Shown here: piece by piece, positions 39,158 to 46,786 of the stretch
How the letters are laid out: each line of letters begins with the position of its first letter
Position numbering within the stretch: the first letter of the stretch is position 1
IMG/VR virus record: IMGVR_UViG_3300027861_000017
Coordinates: 1-64,000 of that record
Origin: a virus
Direction: 5' to 3' (one strand)
DNA: 64,000 bases
The notes under the pieces: generated by a model
What the model was told of the DNA's origin: nothing
The model's input: only the letters and a program-made list of their open reading frames with translations
Databases searched by the model: none
Position numbers and translations under genes: made by a program

Positions 39158-39571
39158 CTAACCCATATTCCACCTACTTAACTCCATAGCTTGTCTTTTT
39201 GTTTTACGATGTGGCTCTCCATATCCAGATAATTGTTCTTCAAAATATTGTATATCTTCTTCACATCTATCAACAGCATTAAGATAATACTCTTCAATCC
39301 AACCATGATCAAGTATAGTTCTACCTTGGCTTGTTCCTCTATAAAACAACCCATGTGGGTCATTAGCTAAAACCACAACACATTCCACCTTAACGCCTCT
39401 CTCTAAACATAGCCTATTAACCCTATCTGCCTCTTTTAAATTCGCAAAAACTATTCTATCACCATCTTTAACGCTCTCAACAAGTGATGTGGTTCTATGG
39501 GTTGCCCTAGAAGCTTGAAAATAAACAAACAATGCAGCTTTTACAGCTTGACCTATTCCGAAAAAATCCAT
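39158..39571 (-). CDS. Hypothetical protein (137 aa)
   Basis: ATG 39571 follows GGGAGATATTATAAC and comes directly after the upstream stop. The body has AVKAALFVYFQASRATHRTT, GDRIVFANLKEADRVNRLCL and VVVLANDPHGLFYRGTSQGR. These look like a small P-loop-free nucleotide or DNA-ticket domain found in phages near terminase. A C-terminal helix ends it. Function unknown. Confidence 0.65.
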   Translation of the reverse strand: MDFFGIGQAVKAALFVYFQASRATHRTTSLVESVKDGDRIVFANLKEADRVNRLCLERGVKVECVVVLANDPHGLFYRGTSQGRTILDHGWIEEYYLNAVDRCEEDIQYFEEQLSGYGEPHRKTKRQAMELSRWNMG

Positions 39572-39572
39572 G

Positions 39573-39938
39573 TTATAATATCTCCCAATCATCGTCATTA
39601 TTAAAATACTCACCTTCAACTCCCCAACCCTGATCAGGATCATCATCTGATTTGGTTTTGGGAACCTCACCTGTATAACATCTAGTGTGTATAGCTGCTA
39701 TACCACTTGACTCATCTCCATCAAACATAAGACCTACAACATCATCCCAATCCATATCCCATTCTATAGAATCATCTGAATCTTTAGTGAATACCCTCCC
39801 ATAAGAATCATATTCACCACTCATATGTTGGACAACATCTCCATTCTTTAACAAAAACAACTCCACTTTCTGACCTCTAAAACTATTAGATAAAATAGCT
39901 TTACCACACTCTTTACACATGAAACTAAAATAACCCAT
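39573..39938 (-). CDS. Zinc-ribbon phage protein (121 aa)
   Basis: The start MGYFSFMCKECGKAILSNSF carries a CxxC pair. QKVELFLLKNGDVVQHMSGE, YDSYGRVF, a central Asp-rich region and IAAIHTRCYTGEVP with one more Cys follow. This order is found in a known phage family of unknown function. It has its own promoter. Confidence 0.75.
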   Translation of the reverse strand: MGYFSFMCKECGKAILSNSFRGQKVELFLLKNGDVVQHMSGEYDSYGRVFTKDSDDSIEWDMDWDDVVGLMFDGDESSGIAAIHTRCYTGEVPKTKSDDDPDQGWGVEGEYFNNDDDWEIL

Positions 39939-39965
39939 ATTGTGATCTCCTTAAGTTTTTATCTT

Positions 39966-39995
39966 AATTTATCATGATTGTTAGATGATTGTCAA
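39966..39995 (-). promoter_or_regulatory. Promoter overlapping the terminase 3' end
   Basis: TTGACA (39995-39990) inside the last codons of the large terminase gene, 18 bases, then extended -10 TGA-TAAATT (39971-39966). The leader TAAGATAAAAACTTAAGGAG resembles that of the 39.1 kb promoter. Separate expression of the accessory region is suggested. Confidence 0.6.
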
Positions 39996-41657
39996 TCCTT
40001 TTTTTGCGTATTTGGTACCAGTTTTTTGAGTTCTTAATATTCTACACATAGCGTTTAAAGTAGCGGAGACACCATCGTATTTATTTGCGTCAATCTCTTT
40101 ATAAGGGAATACGTTATCATTTTTGTCATGCCTTCCACAGGTATTGCCAATCATCCATTTGAAAACCGGATCACCATTATGATGAATCTTATTCTCGAAC
40201 ATAACGGCATCTAGCTCTTTCATAGGTTCAGATAGAAACTTAACAACCTGTGGTATTTCTACTACAGTTATTTTTAATTTCTGTAAAGTTTGAACTAATT
40301 GAGCGGCATTCCATGGATCGGTACAAACTTCTTGTATTTGATATTCCTTACCTAATTCTAATAAATCTTCCAATAACACTTCATAGTCTACCATACTACC
40401 CATTGTGGTTGTGAGCCAACCTTCCTTAACCCACGTTTGATAATGAGTCTTATCTTCTCCTTCTGTGGCATCTTCTGGTAAATAGTTCTTAAGAAATGCA
40501 TAGTAGTCATCATCACGCTTAAATAGTATAGCCATTGATGTTATATCTAGCTTGCTAGATAAATCCAAACCTACCCAACAATCTTCGCCTTTAAAATCTT
40601 CCATTTTCAAATCTTTATCACCACACTTATCCCATGCAACAATATTGAAATACCCTTTTCCAGAATTCATCCATTGATTCAGATGCTTACACCTATTTAT
40701 ATTCTGTTTTGAAGCTCTCTGCATCGCTTCGGTATAGCGTGGTTTTAGCTTATCTTCCAATATGGAAATGCCGAAATTAGGGTTAGCCTTTTTCCACATT
40801 TCAAAATCAGTCCAATCATCTTCCTTATCCAGTGTGTAAATGATGCCATATATGTTTTCGTTATCTATACTGCCATCTAATATTTTACAAATCTGATTTC
40901 TCTTATCATAACAAGGAGAGCTAGTATCAACTCCTGCTGTCGTGATAACTAACATTAATGGTGACTCCCTAGATAGCATCCCAGTGATCATAGAATCATA
41001 AAGTACCGGTTTCTTGTGCTCATGAAATTCATCGCAGATCGCAAGGCTTGCTGAAGCACCGTCACCTGGGTCACCAATTAAAGGCTCGAATTTACTACCA
41101 TTTTCGATACAACACAGATTTGATGCATTGGATAATATGTCATAATGCTCCAAGAACCCTTCGGCTCTTTCTGCCATCCACTTGGCTGGCTGGAATACAC
41201 ACCAGCTCTGTTTTTCGCTTGTCGCGCCGGAGTAAATCTCAGCACCTATCTCACCATCCTCTACAAACATATATAAACCAATAGCAGCGGCTAATATTGA
41301 TTTACCGTTTTTTCTAGGTATTTCTAAATACGCTTCACCAAATCTTCTAGAACCATTACTTGTTTTAATCCAACCAAACATAGTTGTTACATTAAATATT
41401 TGCCATGGCTCTAATTTAAGTAATAATTTTTGTTTTGCCCATAACCCCTTTACATGGGGTAACCTCTCAATAAAAGCGCATATCTTGTCTGCTAAATAGG
41501 GTACAAAATAATAAGGAGCGTCTTCGTCGTTCCAACGCTCCAAATCATCTTTCTGTCTTTGGCATGCTTGTTTAACCTGTTCGCATGCTGGTATTTTTTC
41601 GCTCAATATGTCTTCTATATATTGATTCGCAATAGCAACATAATCTTTATCAGCCAT
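39981..41657 (-). CDS. terL: Terminase large subunit (558 aa)
   Basis: ATG 41657 overlaps the small subunit stop (TAATG), with GGGGGGA upstream. The ATPase shows a Walker A variant in AYLEIPRKNGKSILAAA, the Walker B ASLAICDEFHEH and the coupling segment LMLVITTAGVD. The C-terminal nuclease has CWVGLDLSSKLDITSMAILF, VCTDPWNAAQLVQTL and YDGVSATLNAMCRI. These define the Terminase_1 (HK97/phiC31-like) family that cuts and pumps DNA into heads. It is separated from the portal by about 27 kb, which is unusual. Confidence 0.95.
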   Translation of the reverse strand: MADKDYVAIANQYIEDILSEKIPACEQVKQACQRQKDDLERWNDEDAPYYFVPYLADKICAFIERLPHVKGLWAKQKLLLKLEPWQIFNVTTMFGWIKTSNGSRRFGEAYLEIPRKNGKSILAAAIGLYMFVEDGEIGAEIYSGATSEKQSWCVFQPAKWMAERAEGFLEHYDILSNASNLCCIENGSKFEPLIGDPGDGASASLAICDEFHEHKKPVLYDSMITGMLSRESPLMLVITTAGVDTSSPCYDKRNQICKILDGSIDNENIYGIIYTLDKEDDWTDFEMWKKANPNFGISILEDKLKPRYTEAMQRASKQNINRCKHLNQWMNSGKGYFNIVAWDKCGDKDLKMEDFKGEDCWVGLDLSSKLDITSMAILFKRDDDYYAFLKNYLPEDATEGEDKTHYQTWVKEGWLTTTMGSMVDYEVLLEDLLELGKEYQIQEVCTDPWNAAQLVQTLQKLKITVVEIPQVVKFLSEPMKELDAVMFENKIHHNGDPVFKWMIGNTCGRHDKNDNVFPYKEIDANKYDGVSATLNAMCRILRTQKTGTKYAKKGLTII

Positions 41658-42169
41658 TATAAGTCCCCCCAACCCTTATCTTTCTTTTTAGGGTTGTTGA
41701 CTTTAATACGTGACCTAGCTGATGGACTGAGGCCCAACTCAGCACCAATCTTTCTCATCTGTTCGAAGGCTTTGTTGGAAACCCACAAATATGGTGAAGT
41801 TATGACATTGCCACCTGATTTTGTCTCCTCTATAGTTCCATCTCTTTTAGTTTTAGTGGTAACTTTTTGACCAGTTATAGATAGGGTTCCCTTCTCCAGA
41901 ACTTTTTTTTCTGCTGCCACCCATCTGCTATAAGCTATACAGTACGCTTCTAGTAATGCGTGGTCCATCTCACACAAAATATCCACATTTAATAGCTCTA
42001 CAGTTATTCTATCCCACTCTTCCTTAGCCAACTTATCATTGGCTATCCATTCTGGACAGTCAGGGGCCTTGATCTCTGGCTTTGGCTCGTTTTCATTAAG
42101 GGGTCTGCCCCCTGGATTGTTCATTAATTTTTTTATAGCCGTTGGTAATGGCTTTCGTCCTTTTGTCAT
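41657..42169 (-). CDS. terS: Terminase small subunit, P27 family (170 aa)
   Basis: The start MTKGRKPLPTAIKKLMNNPG with GRPLNENEPKP is the P27-type signature. EEWDRITVELLNVDIL, DHALLEAYCIAYSRWVAAEK and SPYLWVSNKAFEQMRKIGAE follow. It recognises viral DNA and loads the large subunit. An extended -10 promoter site and GGAGGGG lie upstream. Confidence 0.92.
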   Translation of the reverse strand: MTKGRKPLPTAIKKLMNNPGGRPLNENEPKPEIKAPDCPEWIANDKLAKEEWDRITVELLNVDILCEMDHALLEAYCIAYSRWVAAEKKVLEKGTLSITGQKVTTKTKRDGTIEETKSGGNVITSPYLWVSNKAFEQMRKIGAELGLSPSARSRIKVNNPKKKDKGWGDL

Positions 42170-42203
42170 TATTCATATCCTTTCCCCTCCATTTCTTGTT
42201 AAT

Positions 42204-42209
42204 ATTATA
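42204..42209 (-). promoter_or_regulatory. Extended -10 box before the terminase genes
   Basis: The transcript strand reads TGGTATAAT, a perfect extended -10. No good -35 hexamer is seen 16-18 bases upstream. A short inverted repeat (ACCAT-CCCC-ATGGT) overlaps it and might be an operator. Confidence 0.45.
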
Positions 42210-42237
42210 CCATCCCCATGGTAATGAATTATTAAAT

Positions 42238-43401
42238 TTAAAATTTAAAGCCAAGTTGAAATTCGCCGTCCATCTTATTGTTTTTACGATTATTATCTAT
42301 ACCCCACAAAGGTTGTAAATTAGATAACATCCAACATCTTTTAAAATTTAAATGTTCTGGTTTTGTGAAATCAAAAAAACTTTGAGGTGTTATATGGTCA
42401 ATTTCCCAACCATTTTTGCCATAATTATCCCAGTTCATGCCATCTGTAAACTGTTTTTCTAGATGGTTCCTTAGTTCATCTAAAGTATAACCAACTAAAT
42501 CTTCCCAATGTCTTCCGGCTTTATTGCCATGTAAAGAGGCTCTAATAGCGTTAGAAATATTGGCATTCAACCTATTGGATGGGATTAACCTTGCTTTCTT
42601 GTTATATTCACTCTTATATTTTCTCTGACTTGGGGTTTTTCTATATTCTTTTTGATATGCACGTCTACGCTCTATAACATCTTGCCTAGAATTGTATTCT
42701 TTTCTAAAATTCTTTTTGTGTTCTATAACTTCAGGCCTTTGATAATATGCCTCAATGCGCTTTATAGTATCTGGCATTCTACGATATTCTCTTTTATGTA
42801 ATTTCTTTTTCTCTTTTATGTCATCTCTAGAATTATGTTTCTTATCATATTCTCTCTCTAATTTTTTAGTTTCCGGTCTACTCCTATATTCTTTTCTATA
42901 TTCACTTCTTCGCTTTTTAACTTCTGGGTCATTATGATACTTATCACGACAGTCAATGCACCTCGAACTTAGTCCATATTTTTTTGTTTTATCTTTATTG
43001 AACGCTCTAGCGGGTTTATTTTCTTCGCATCCAGTACATTTCTTATAATCACATTTAATGTCACCACGTTTTTCCTTTTTATATTTCTCCCTATATTCTT
43101 TACATGATTCCCTTGAACAATCCTTACATTTATTATCAAGCCCGTCTTTCGTGCTTCTATTATTATAAAACTCTTTTAATGATTTTTCATTATCACATCT
43201 ACTGCATATTTTATGTCCATCTCTTGGTTTTATTTTCTTCTTTACTGTACGTGTTCCATTCTTGAGTTCTTTTTGATATCGTTCATAATATTCCCTCTTA
43301 CATTCCTTGCAGGTGGTACTTAATTTATCCTTTTTATTTATATCTTTATTAAATTCTACTAAATCCTTAACCTCTTTACAATTGCCACACTTTTTACCCA
43401 T
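42238..43401 (-). CDS. HNH homing endonuclease with three zinc ribbons and Lys-Glu-Tyr repeats (387 aa)
   Basis: ATG 43401 follows GGAGGG; a TTG further up overlaps it. Three N-terminal ribbons occur: CGNCKEVKDLVEF to CKECKREYY, CSRCDNEKSLKEF to CKDCSRE, and CTGCEENKPARAF to CIDCRDK. Repeats of the KEYRSRPETKK type then fill residues 150-270. The C-terminus holds the HNH core GWEIDHITPQSFF, FKRCWMLSNLQPLWGIDNNR. It lies immediately upstream of the terminase genes, with relatives beside portal and capsid. Confidence 0.88.
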   Translation of the reverse strand: MGKKCGNCKEVKDLVEFNKDINKKDKLSTTCKECKREYYERYQKELKNGTRTVKKKIKPRDGHKICSRCDNEKSLKEFYNNRSTKDGLDNKCKDCSRESCKEYREKYKKEKRGDIKCDYKKCTGCEENKPARAFNKDKTKKYGLSSRCIDCRDKYHNDPEVKKRRSEYRKEYRSRPETKKLEREYDKKHNSRDDIKEKKKLHKREYRRMPDTIKRIEAYYQRPEVIEHKKNFRKEYNSRQDVIERRRAYQKEYRKTPSQRKYKSEYNKKARLIPSNRLNANISNAIRASLHGNKAGRHWEDLVGYTLDELRNHLEKQFTDGMNWDNYGKNGWEIDHITPQSFFDFTKPEHLNFKRCWMLSNLQPLWGIDNNRKNNKMDGEFQLGFKF

Positions 43402-43412
43402 ATACCCTCCAC

Positions 43413-43886
43413 TCAAACATACTTACTATACATTCTCATGCCTCTAATAACTCCATGACCACCATTAAATTTAAAATAATACTGCTCATTATCATCCCTC
43501 CGTGAAAATAACTTAACATCTGGCAAATCTTTAATCATTTCCAACAAAAATGCGTTAAGACCATGACCATCAAATTCAAGATATCCTTCTTTATCGCACT
43601 TATGACAAATCTTAACACTGAACTCTCCATGACAAACTGGGCATGATCTTGAATCATATAGTAATTCGTAGGGAGGTAAATCAACCCATTCCCCATCCTG
43701 ATCAGGCTGCCATTGAAGCGTATTTTTGATTGGAGCTTCACGGGTAACGCCCTCAACAGTATCAAGTGGGACCCTTATTATGATACACCCATTCGTAGCA
43801 CAAGCCCATCCATCCATAACAAACGGGTAGTTAAATTTAAAATCCTCATGCTTGTTGCAAAAGCTTTGTAATAAATCCTTATCCAT
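43413..43886 (-). CDS. Phage protein with one zinc-finger pair, paralogue of the 197-aa protein (157 aa)
   Basis: Shared order with the 45.9 kb gene: DKDLLQSFC start, ACATNGCIIIRVP, LQWQPDQDGEWVDLPPYEL, a Cys module (CPVCHGEFSVKICHKCDKEG), LEFDGHGLNAFLLEMIKDLP, VKLFSRRDD and YYFKFNGGHGVIRGMR. The ATNG/ATDG strand pattern and the ends loosely recall a sliding-clamp-like fold with a zinc insertion, but this is not certain. Confidence 0.75.
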   Translation of the reverse strand: MDKDLLQSFCNKHEDFKFNYPFVMDGWACATNGCIIIRVPLDTVEGVTREAPIKNTLQWQPDQDGEWVDLPPYELLYDSRSCPVCHGEFSVKICHKCDKEGYLEFDGHGLNAFLLEMIKDLPDVKLFSRRDDNEQYYFKFNGGHGVIRGMRMYSKYV

Positions 43887-43904
43887 TATTCATCTCCTTA
43901 TTGT

Positions 43905-44048
43905 TTATTTTATCTCCCAATCCCCACACCCCTCCTGCCCAGCTCCAAAATACCCACCATCCTTCCCAGCTATAGAGCATGTTCCATGGCTCCATTGTAT
44001 TTTGTAGAAGTTTTTGCAACTATCGCATCTTTTAATCTCTTCACTCAT
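43905..44048 (-). CDS. Small zinc-binding protein (47 aa)
   Basis: ATG 44048 overlaps the upstream stop. The protein (CDSCKNFYKIQWSHGTCSIA, then GCGDWEIK) carries the CxxC...C...C layout of small phage zinc proteins. Function unknown. Confidence 0.65.
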   Translation of the reverse strand: MSEEIKRCDSCKNFYKIQWSHGTCSIAGKDGGYFGAGQEGCGDWEIK

Positions 44049-44260
44049 ATTGATTTTATCCTTTTTACTTGAGATTCCAACAACCATCTTTCACCATCGA
44101 AAACATATCTAAATAAATATGTTGGCATAAATGGTAATTTTATTTTTTTGGATATCTCAAAATACACATCTCCTATATTAGCTTCTTTATTTTCGAATCT
44201 AAATTTATTACTAGGATATTGTTTTTGAATAAAAAATATCTCCTTTAACCTCTTTATCAT
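44045..44260 (-). CDS. Small basic hypothetical protein (71 aa)
   Basis: The protein is basic and aromatic: IKRLKEIFFIQKQYPSNKFR, NIGDVYFEISKKIKLPFM and YVFDGERWLLESQVKR. It overlaps its upstream neighbour by 4 bases. Function unknown. Confidence 0.6.
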   Translation of the reverse strand: MIKRLKEIFFIQKQYPSNKFRFENKEANIGDVYFEISKKIKLPFMPTYLFRYVFDGERWLLESQVKRIKSI

Positions 44261-44430
44261 TCTTCTACCTCCTTAAAACATCCATAATGAGAATTATAAT
44301 CAGTATCTCTTTTTATCCACCATCCCCATTTGTCACATGTGGTACCTACTATGCTGTCCATTATATCGGAATAATATTTACAGTTACTGCACTTCTTTTT
44401 ATTGGAGGTTACAGCACTCTCTTTATTCAT
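44257..44430 (-). CDS. Small zinc-binding protein (57 aa)
   Basis: ATG 44430 overlaps the upstream gene end. TGA 44257 overlaps the next start (ATGA). The product has KKKCSNCKYYSDIM, TTCDKWGWWI and YGCFKEVEE, again the CxxCKYY...C...C layout. Confidence 0.6.
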   Translation of the reverse strand: MNKESAVTSNKKKCSNCKYYSDIMDSIVGTTCDKWGWWIKRDTDYNSHYGCFKEVEE

Positions 44431-44719
44431 CTCTTATCTCACTCTCATAAAGAGCTTGTTCTAGCTCCTCAACTCTATCTTCTAATTCCCTCACTCGTAC
44501 AAATGCAACATCTGGTCGATGTCCAAACATCTTAGCTATATCAGCAAGCCTTTGATCTCCACCACAATATTTACAATTCTTACTGATCATATCCTCTGGA
44601 TCGTCTAGGTATTCTTTGTGGGTCTTATTTAACTCGATGTATCTCCTCTCTAGACTGAGACAAGATACTACGGCTTGACGTTTACTCTCAAATAATTCTT
44701 CAAATTCTATATCGTACAT
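44423..44719 (-). CDS. Coiled-coil protein with CxxC (98 aa)
   Basis: Two helical halves (ELFESKRQAVVSCLSLERRY and FVRVRELEDRVEELEQALYE) flank a KNCKYCGGDQRLADIA zinc-type pair. It could be a small dimeric regulator. No family is recognised. A GGAGGAG...CTCCTCC hairpin lies just upstream. Confidence 0.65.
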   Translation of the reverse strand: MYDIEFEELFESKRQAVVSCLSLERRYIELNKTHKEYLDDPEDMISKNCKYCGGDQRLADIAKMFGHRPDVAFVRVRELEDRVEELEQALYESEIRDE

Positions 44720-44777
44720 ATTATTTCCTTTTTTTATTGGAGGAGGTAAGCTTTCTTTTTAATTGATACTCTCCTCC

Positions 44778-45179
44778 TTAACGGTTGGATTTTAAAACAC
44801 TCAATATCCCATCAAGATCTAACCCAACATGAGCCCATCCACCTCTTTTATTTATAAGTTCAGCTACAGCCAATAAAGATTTATATTGTCCTTTGTCGAA
44901 TCCATCAGGCACCACCTGGAATAGACAGAACTTATCTTTAGTAAAAACGCTATCCACAGCCTCTGCTATGCTAAAAACTCCAGTCATCTCTTTTGTTATT
45001 ACATATAAATGGAAATAACATTCCTCTTTCTGCCTGTATTCCTCTTCCTGACATTCTGGAGTCCAATCATCAACAACGGGATTAAAAAAATCTATCTTGT
45101 TGGCCTCTAAAAATGGTATTAGCTCATCTCTCCAAGTACTATTATTATATGTCCCACCTAAAAATACTTTCTTATCCAT
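44778..45179 (-). CDS. Nucleoside 2-deoxyribosyltransferase-like protein (133 aa)
   Basis: The start KVFLGGTYNNSTWRDELIPF, then FFNPVVDDWTPECQEEEYRQ, CYFHLYVITKEMTGVFSIAE and a C-terminal LLAVAELINKRG match the nucleoside deoxyribosyltransferase-like family common in phages. Known members act on nucleosides or nucleotides. Here the substrate is unknown. It may belong with the thymidylate synthase in nucleotide metabolism. Confidence 0.82.
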   Translation of the reverse strand: MDKKVFLGGTYNNSTWRDELIPFLEANKIDFFNPVVDDWTPECQEEEYRQKEECYFHLYVITKEMTGVFSIAEAVDSVFTKDKFCLFQVVPDGFDKGQYKSLLAVAELINKRGGWAHVGLDLDGILSVLKSNR

Positions 45180-45204
45180 GTATCTTCTCCTCTATGAGTG
45201 TTTA

Positions 45205-45552
45205 TTAAACTTCCTTTTTATAGTTAAACCCGTAGTCTTTCCAATGTTCACCATCCACAACATCTTCCCAGTCTTTCACCTTCTTGACATGCCATTTTTC
45301 ATCATTATTTACATCAACTGATGCAATCCCCATTACGAAAGGATCGTTTTTTATGGTTGCGCCAACTAAATCTGGTCGGTCATCCACTACAACAGAAAGA
45401 CCACAAAAATCCATAATCCCCAATTTATCTCTTGTAGCCAAGGAAACTATATCTCCAACCTCTAGCTTGTCTCCATAAGCATCAACTATGGTTGTTTTTA
45501 TACCACACTCACCATGCTCACATTCCCCTGAATATACTCTCATCTTCTCCAT
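45205..45552 (-). CDS. Hypothetical protein (115 aa)
   Basis: The fold appears beta-rich: GIKTTIVDAYGDKLEVGDIV, LATRDKLGIMDFCGLSVVVD, GATIKNDPFVMGIASVDV. This recalls small SH3-like domains. A C-terminal HVKKVKDWEDVVDG helix follows. Start may be ATG 45552 or 45543, both with purine-rich sites. Confidence 0.65.
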   Translation of the reverse strand: MEKMRVYSGECEHGECGIKTTIVDAYGDKLEVGDIVSLATRDKLGIMDFCGLSVVVDDRPDLVGATIKNDPFVMGIASVDVNNDEKWHVKKVKDWEDVVDGEHWKDYGFNYKKEV

Positions 45553-45565
45553 ACCTTCCCCCTCA

Positions 45566-45712
45566 TCAATAAATAAACCTATTCTTCCACCACATTATAA
45601 CCGCCCACCAATATTGAATCTTCCCACATATCGTTGCAGTCCAGCTATACCTATGCTCGTGATGTACAAAGTCGGAGCATGTCCAATAACCTATGCGCTT
45701 TCTTTTCTTCAT
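45566..45712 (-). CDS. Short Trp-rich basic protein (48 aa)
   Basis: ATG 45712 overlaps the upstream stop (ATGA), with GATGAGGG before it. The product begins MKKRKRIGYWTCSDFVHHEH and ends QYWWAVIMWWKNRFIY. It may be membrane-associated. Function unknown. Confidence 0.55.
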   Translation of the reverse strand: MKKRKRIGYWTCSDFVHHEHRYSWTATICGKIQYWWAVIMWWKNRFIY

Positions 45713-45927
45713 TCCCTCATCCCCATTATAATTCTAACAATATCTTTACCAAAATGATCTTCTAAATCTTCTATTCCTTCTTTTAATTTATTTAATTCAT
45801 ACTCTATCTTCCATAAATCTTCGGCTATTGTTTTCGAAAACTCTACATCTAACTTGAAAAGTATATGGTCCTTCCATGCTTCACCATATCTATCTACTAA
45901 ATAATCTTCAGCTTCTATGGAGTTCAT
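45709..45927 (-). CDS. Small acidic protein (72 aa)
   Basis: A helical, acidic protein: EAEDYLVDRYGEAWKDHILF, FSKTIAEDLWKIEYELNKLK, EGIEDLEDHFGKDIVRIIMG. No family recognised. Confidence 0.6.
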   Translation of the reverse strand: MNSIEAEDYLVDRYGEAWKDHILFKLDVEFSKTIAEDLWKIEYELNKLKEGIEDLEDHFGKDIVRIIMGMRE

Positions 45928-45929
45928 CT

Positions 45930-46523
45930 TTATCCCCTCATCCCCATTATAATCCCATGCCCACCATCAAACCTGAAATAAAAATGCTGTTTCTCATCCC
46001 TACGTGAAAATAGTTTAACTCCTGGCAGGTCTTTAATCTTTTCTAGTAGGAGTGCATTAAGCCCATGACCATCAAATTCTATCCTTGAATAATCCACAGG
46101 GTACATATCTCCATCACCATCACACCTTCCACAAATATCACCATCACCAGGGATAATGCCTTCACAATCACAATATTTACAATCGCATTCATAGCTGTTG
46201 AACTCTGAATCCAACTCAACATACCCGTCTCCGTCACATTCAGGACAGATATTTATCTTACCCACACCTTGACAAGCATAGCATACCTCTTTATTGGGTA
46301 ATTTGTAGGGAGGTAGATCAACCCACTCCCCTTCGATACTTGGTTCCCATTGTAATGTTATAATGCTTCCTACTATATGAGCATAGTGCCAATCATATTG
46401 CCTTGGTATTCTTATTGCTATTTGTCCATCTGTAGCGCATATAAAATCGTCAATAATAAATAGTTCTTGAAATGGACTTGAAGCCGACTTACTGCAAAAG
46501 CTTTGTAATAGGTATTTATTCAT
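45930..46523 (-). CDS. Phage protein with DnaJ-type zinc-finger insertion (197 aa)
   Basis: The two ends match the 157-aa paralogue at 43.4 kb (ICATDGQIAIRIP, LQWEPSIEGEWVDLPPYKL, IEFDGHGLNALLLEKIKDLP, FYFRFDGGHGIIMGMR). Between them lie four CxxCxGxG-like repeats (CYACQGVGKINICPECDGDG, CDCKYCDCEGIIPGDGD, ICGRCDGDGDMYP), a DnaJ-like zinc module much expanded relative to the paralogue. Start ATG 46523 is coupled to the upstream stop. Confidence 0.8.
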   Translation of the reverse strand: MNKYLLQSFCSKSASSPFQELFIIDDFICATDGQIAIRIPRQYDWHYAHIVGSIITLQWEPSIEGEWVDLPPYKLPNKEVCYACQGVGKINICPECDGDGYVELDSEFNSYECDCKYCDCEGIIPGDGDICGRCDGDGDMYPVDYSRIEFDGHGLNALLLEKIKDLPGVKLFSRRDEKQHFYFRFDGGHGIIMGMRG

Positions 46524-46786
46524 CACTCCTCCTCTTGATCAATAATAATTACTGTCTCAAACGGTGGCATCGGTCCCATATAGTAATGCTGTCCTAGAGT
46601 AGACATTAAATCCCACATTTGCCAAGTTGACCATCCTTCCTCATCTTCTTTTTTTGGTTTATAAGTTTTCATATCCCCTAAAATACCAAGGGAACCACTA
46701 ACAAATTCTTCATGCTGTTCCTTAAGTATCTTACGTCCTCTTTCTGTAAGCTTAACTTTAACGTAATGATTTATATTAAATTCCAT
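46523..46786 (-). CDS. Conserved small phage protein (87 aa)
   Basis: The HYVKVKLTERGRKILKEQHE start and the GWSTWQMWDLMSTLGQHYYM, PFETVIII end are the signature of a widespread phage family of unknown function. Start ATG 46786 overlaps the preceding stop. Confidence 0.8.
   Translation of the reverse strand: MEFNINHYVKVKLTERGRKILKEQHEEFVSGSLGILGDMKTYKPKKEDEEGWSTWQMWDLMSTLGQHYYMGPMPPFETVIIIDQEEE

Noticed and set aside
44720-44777. GGAGGAG...CTCCTCC hairpin as a terminator
   Set aside because: The stem is followed by an A-rich, not T-rich, stretch in the transcript and the loop is long; no function assigned.
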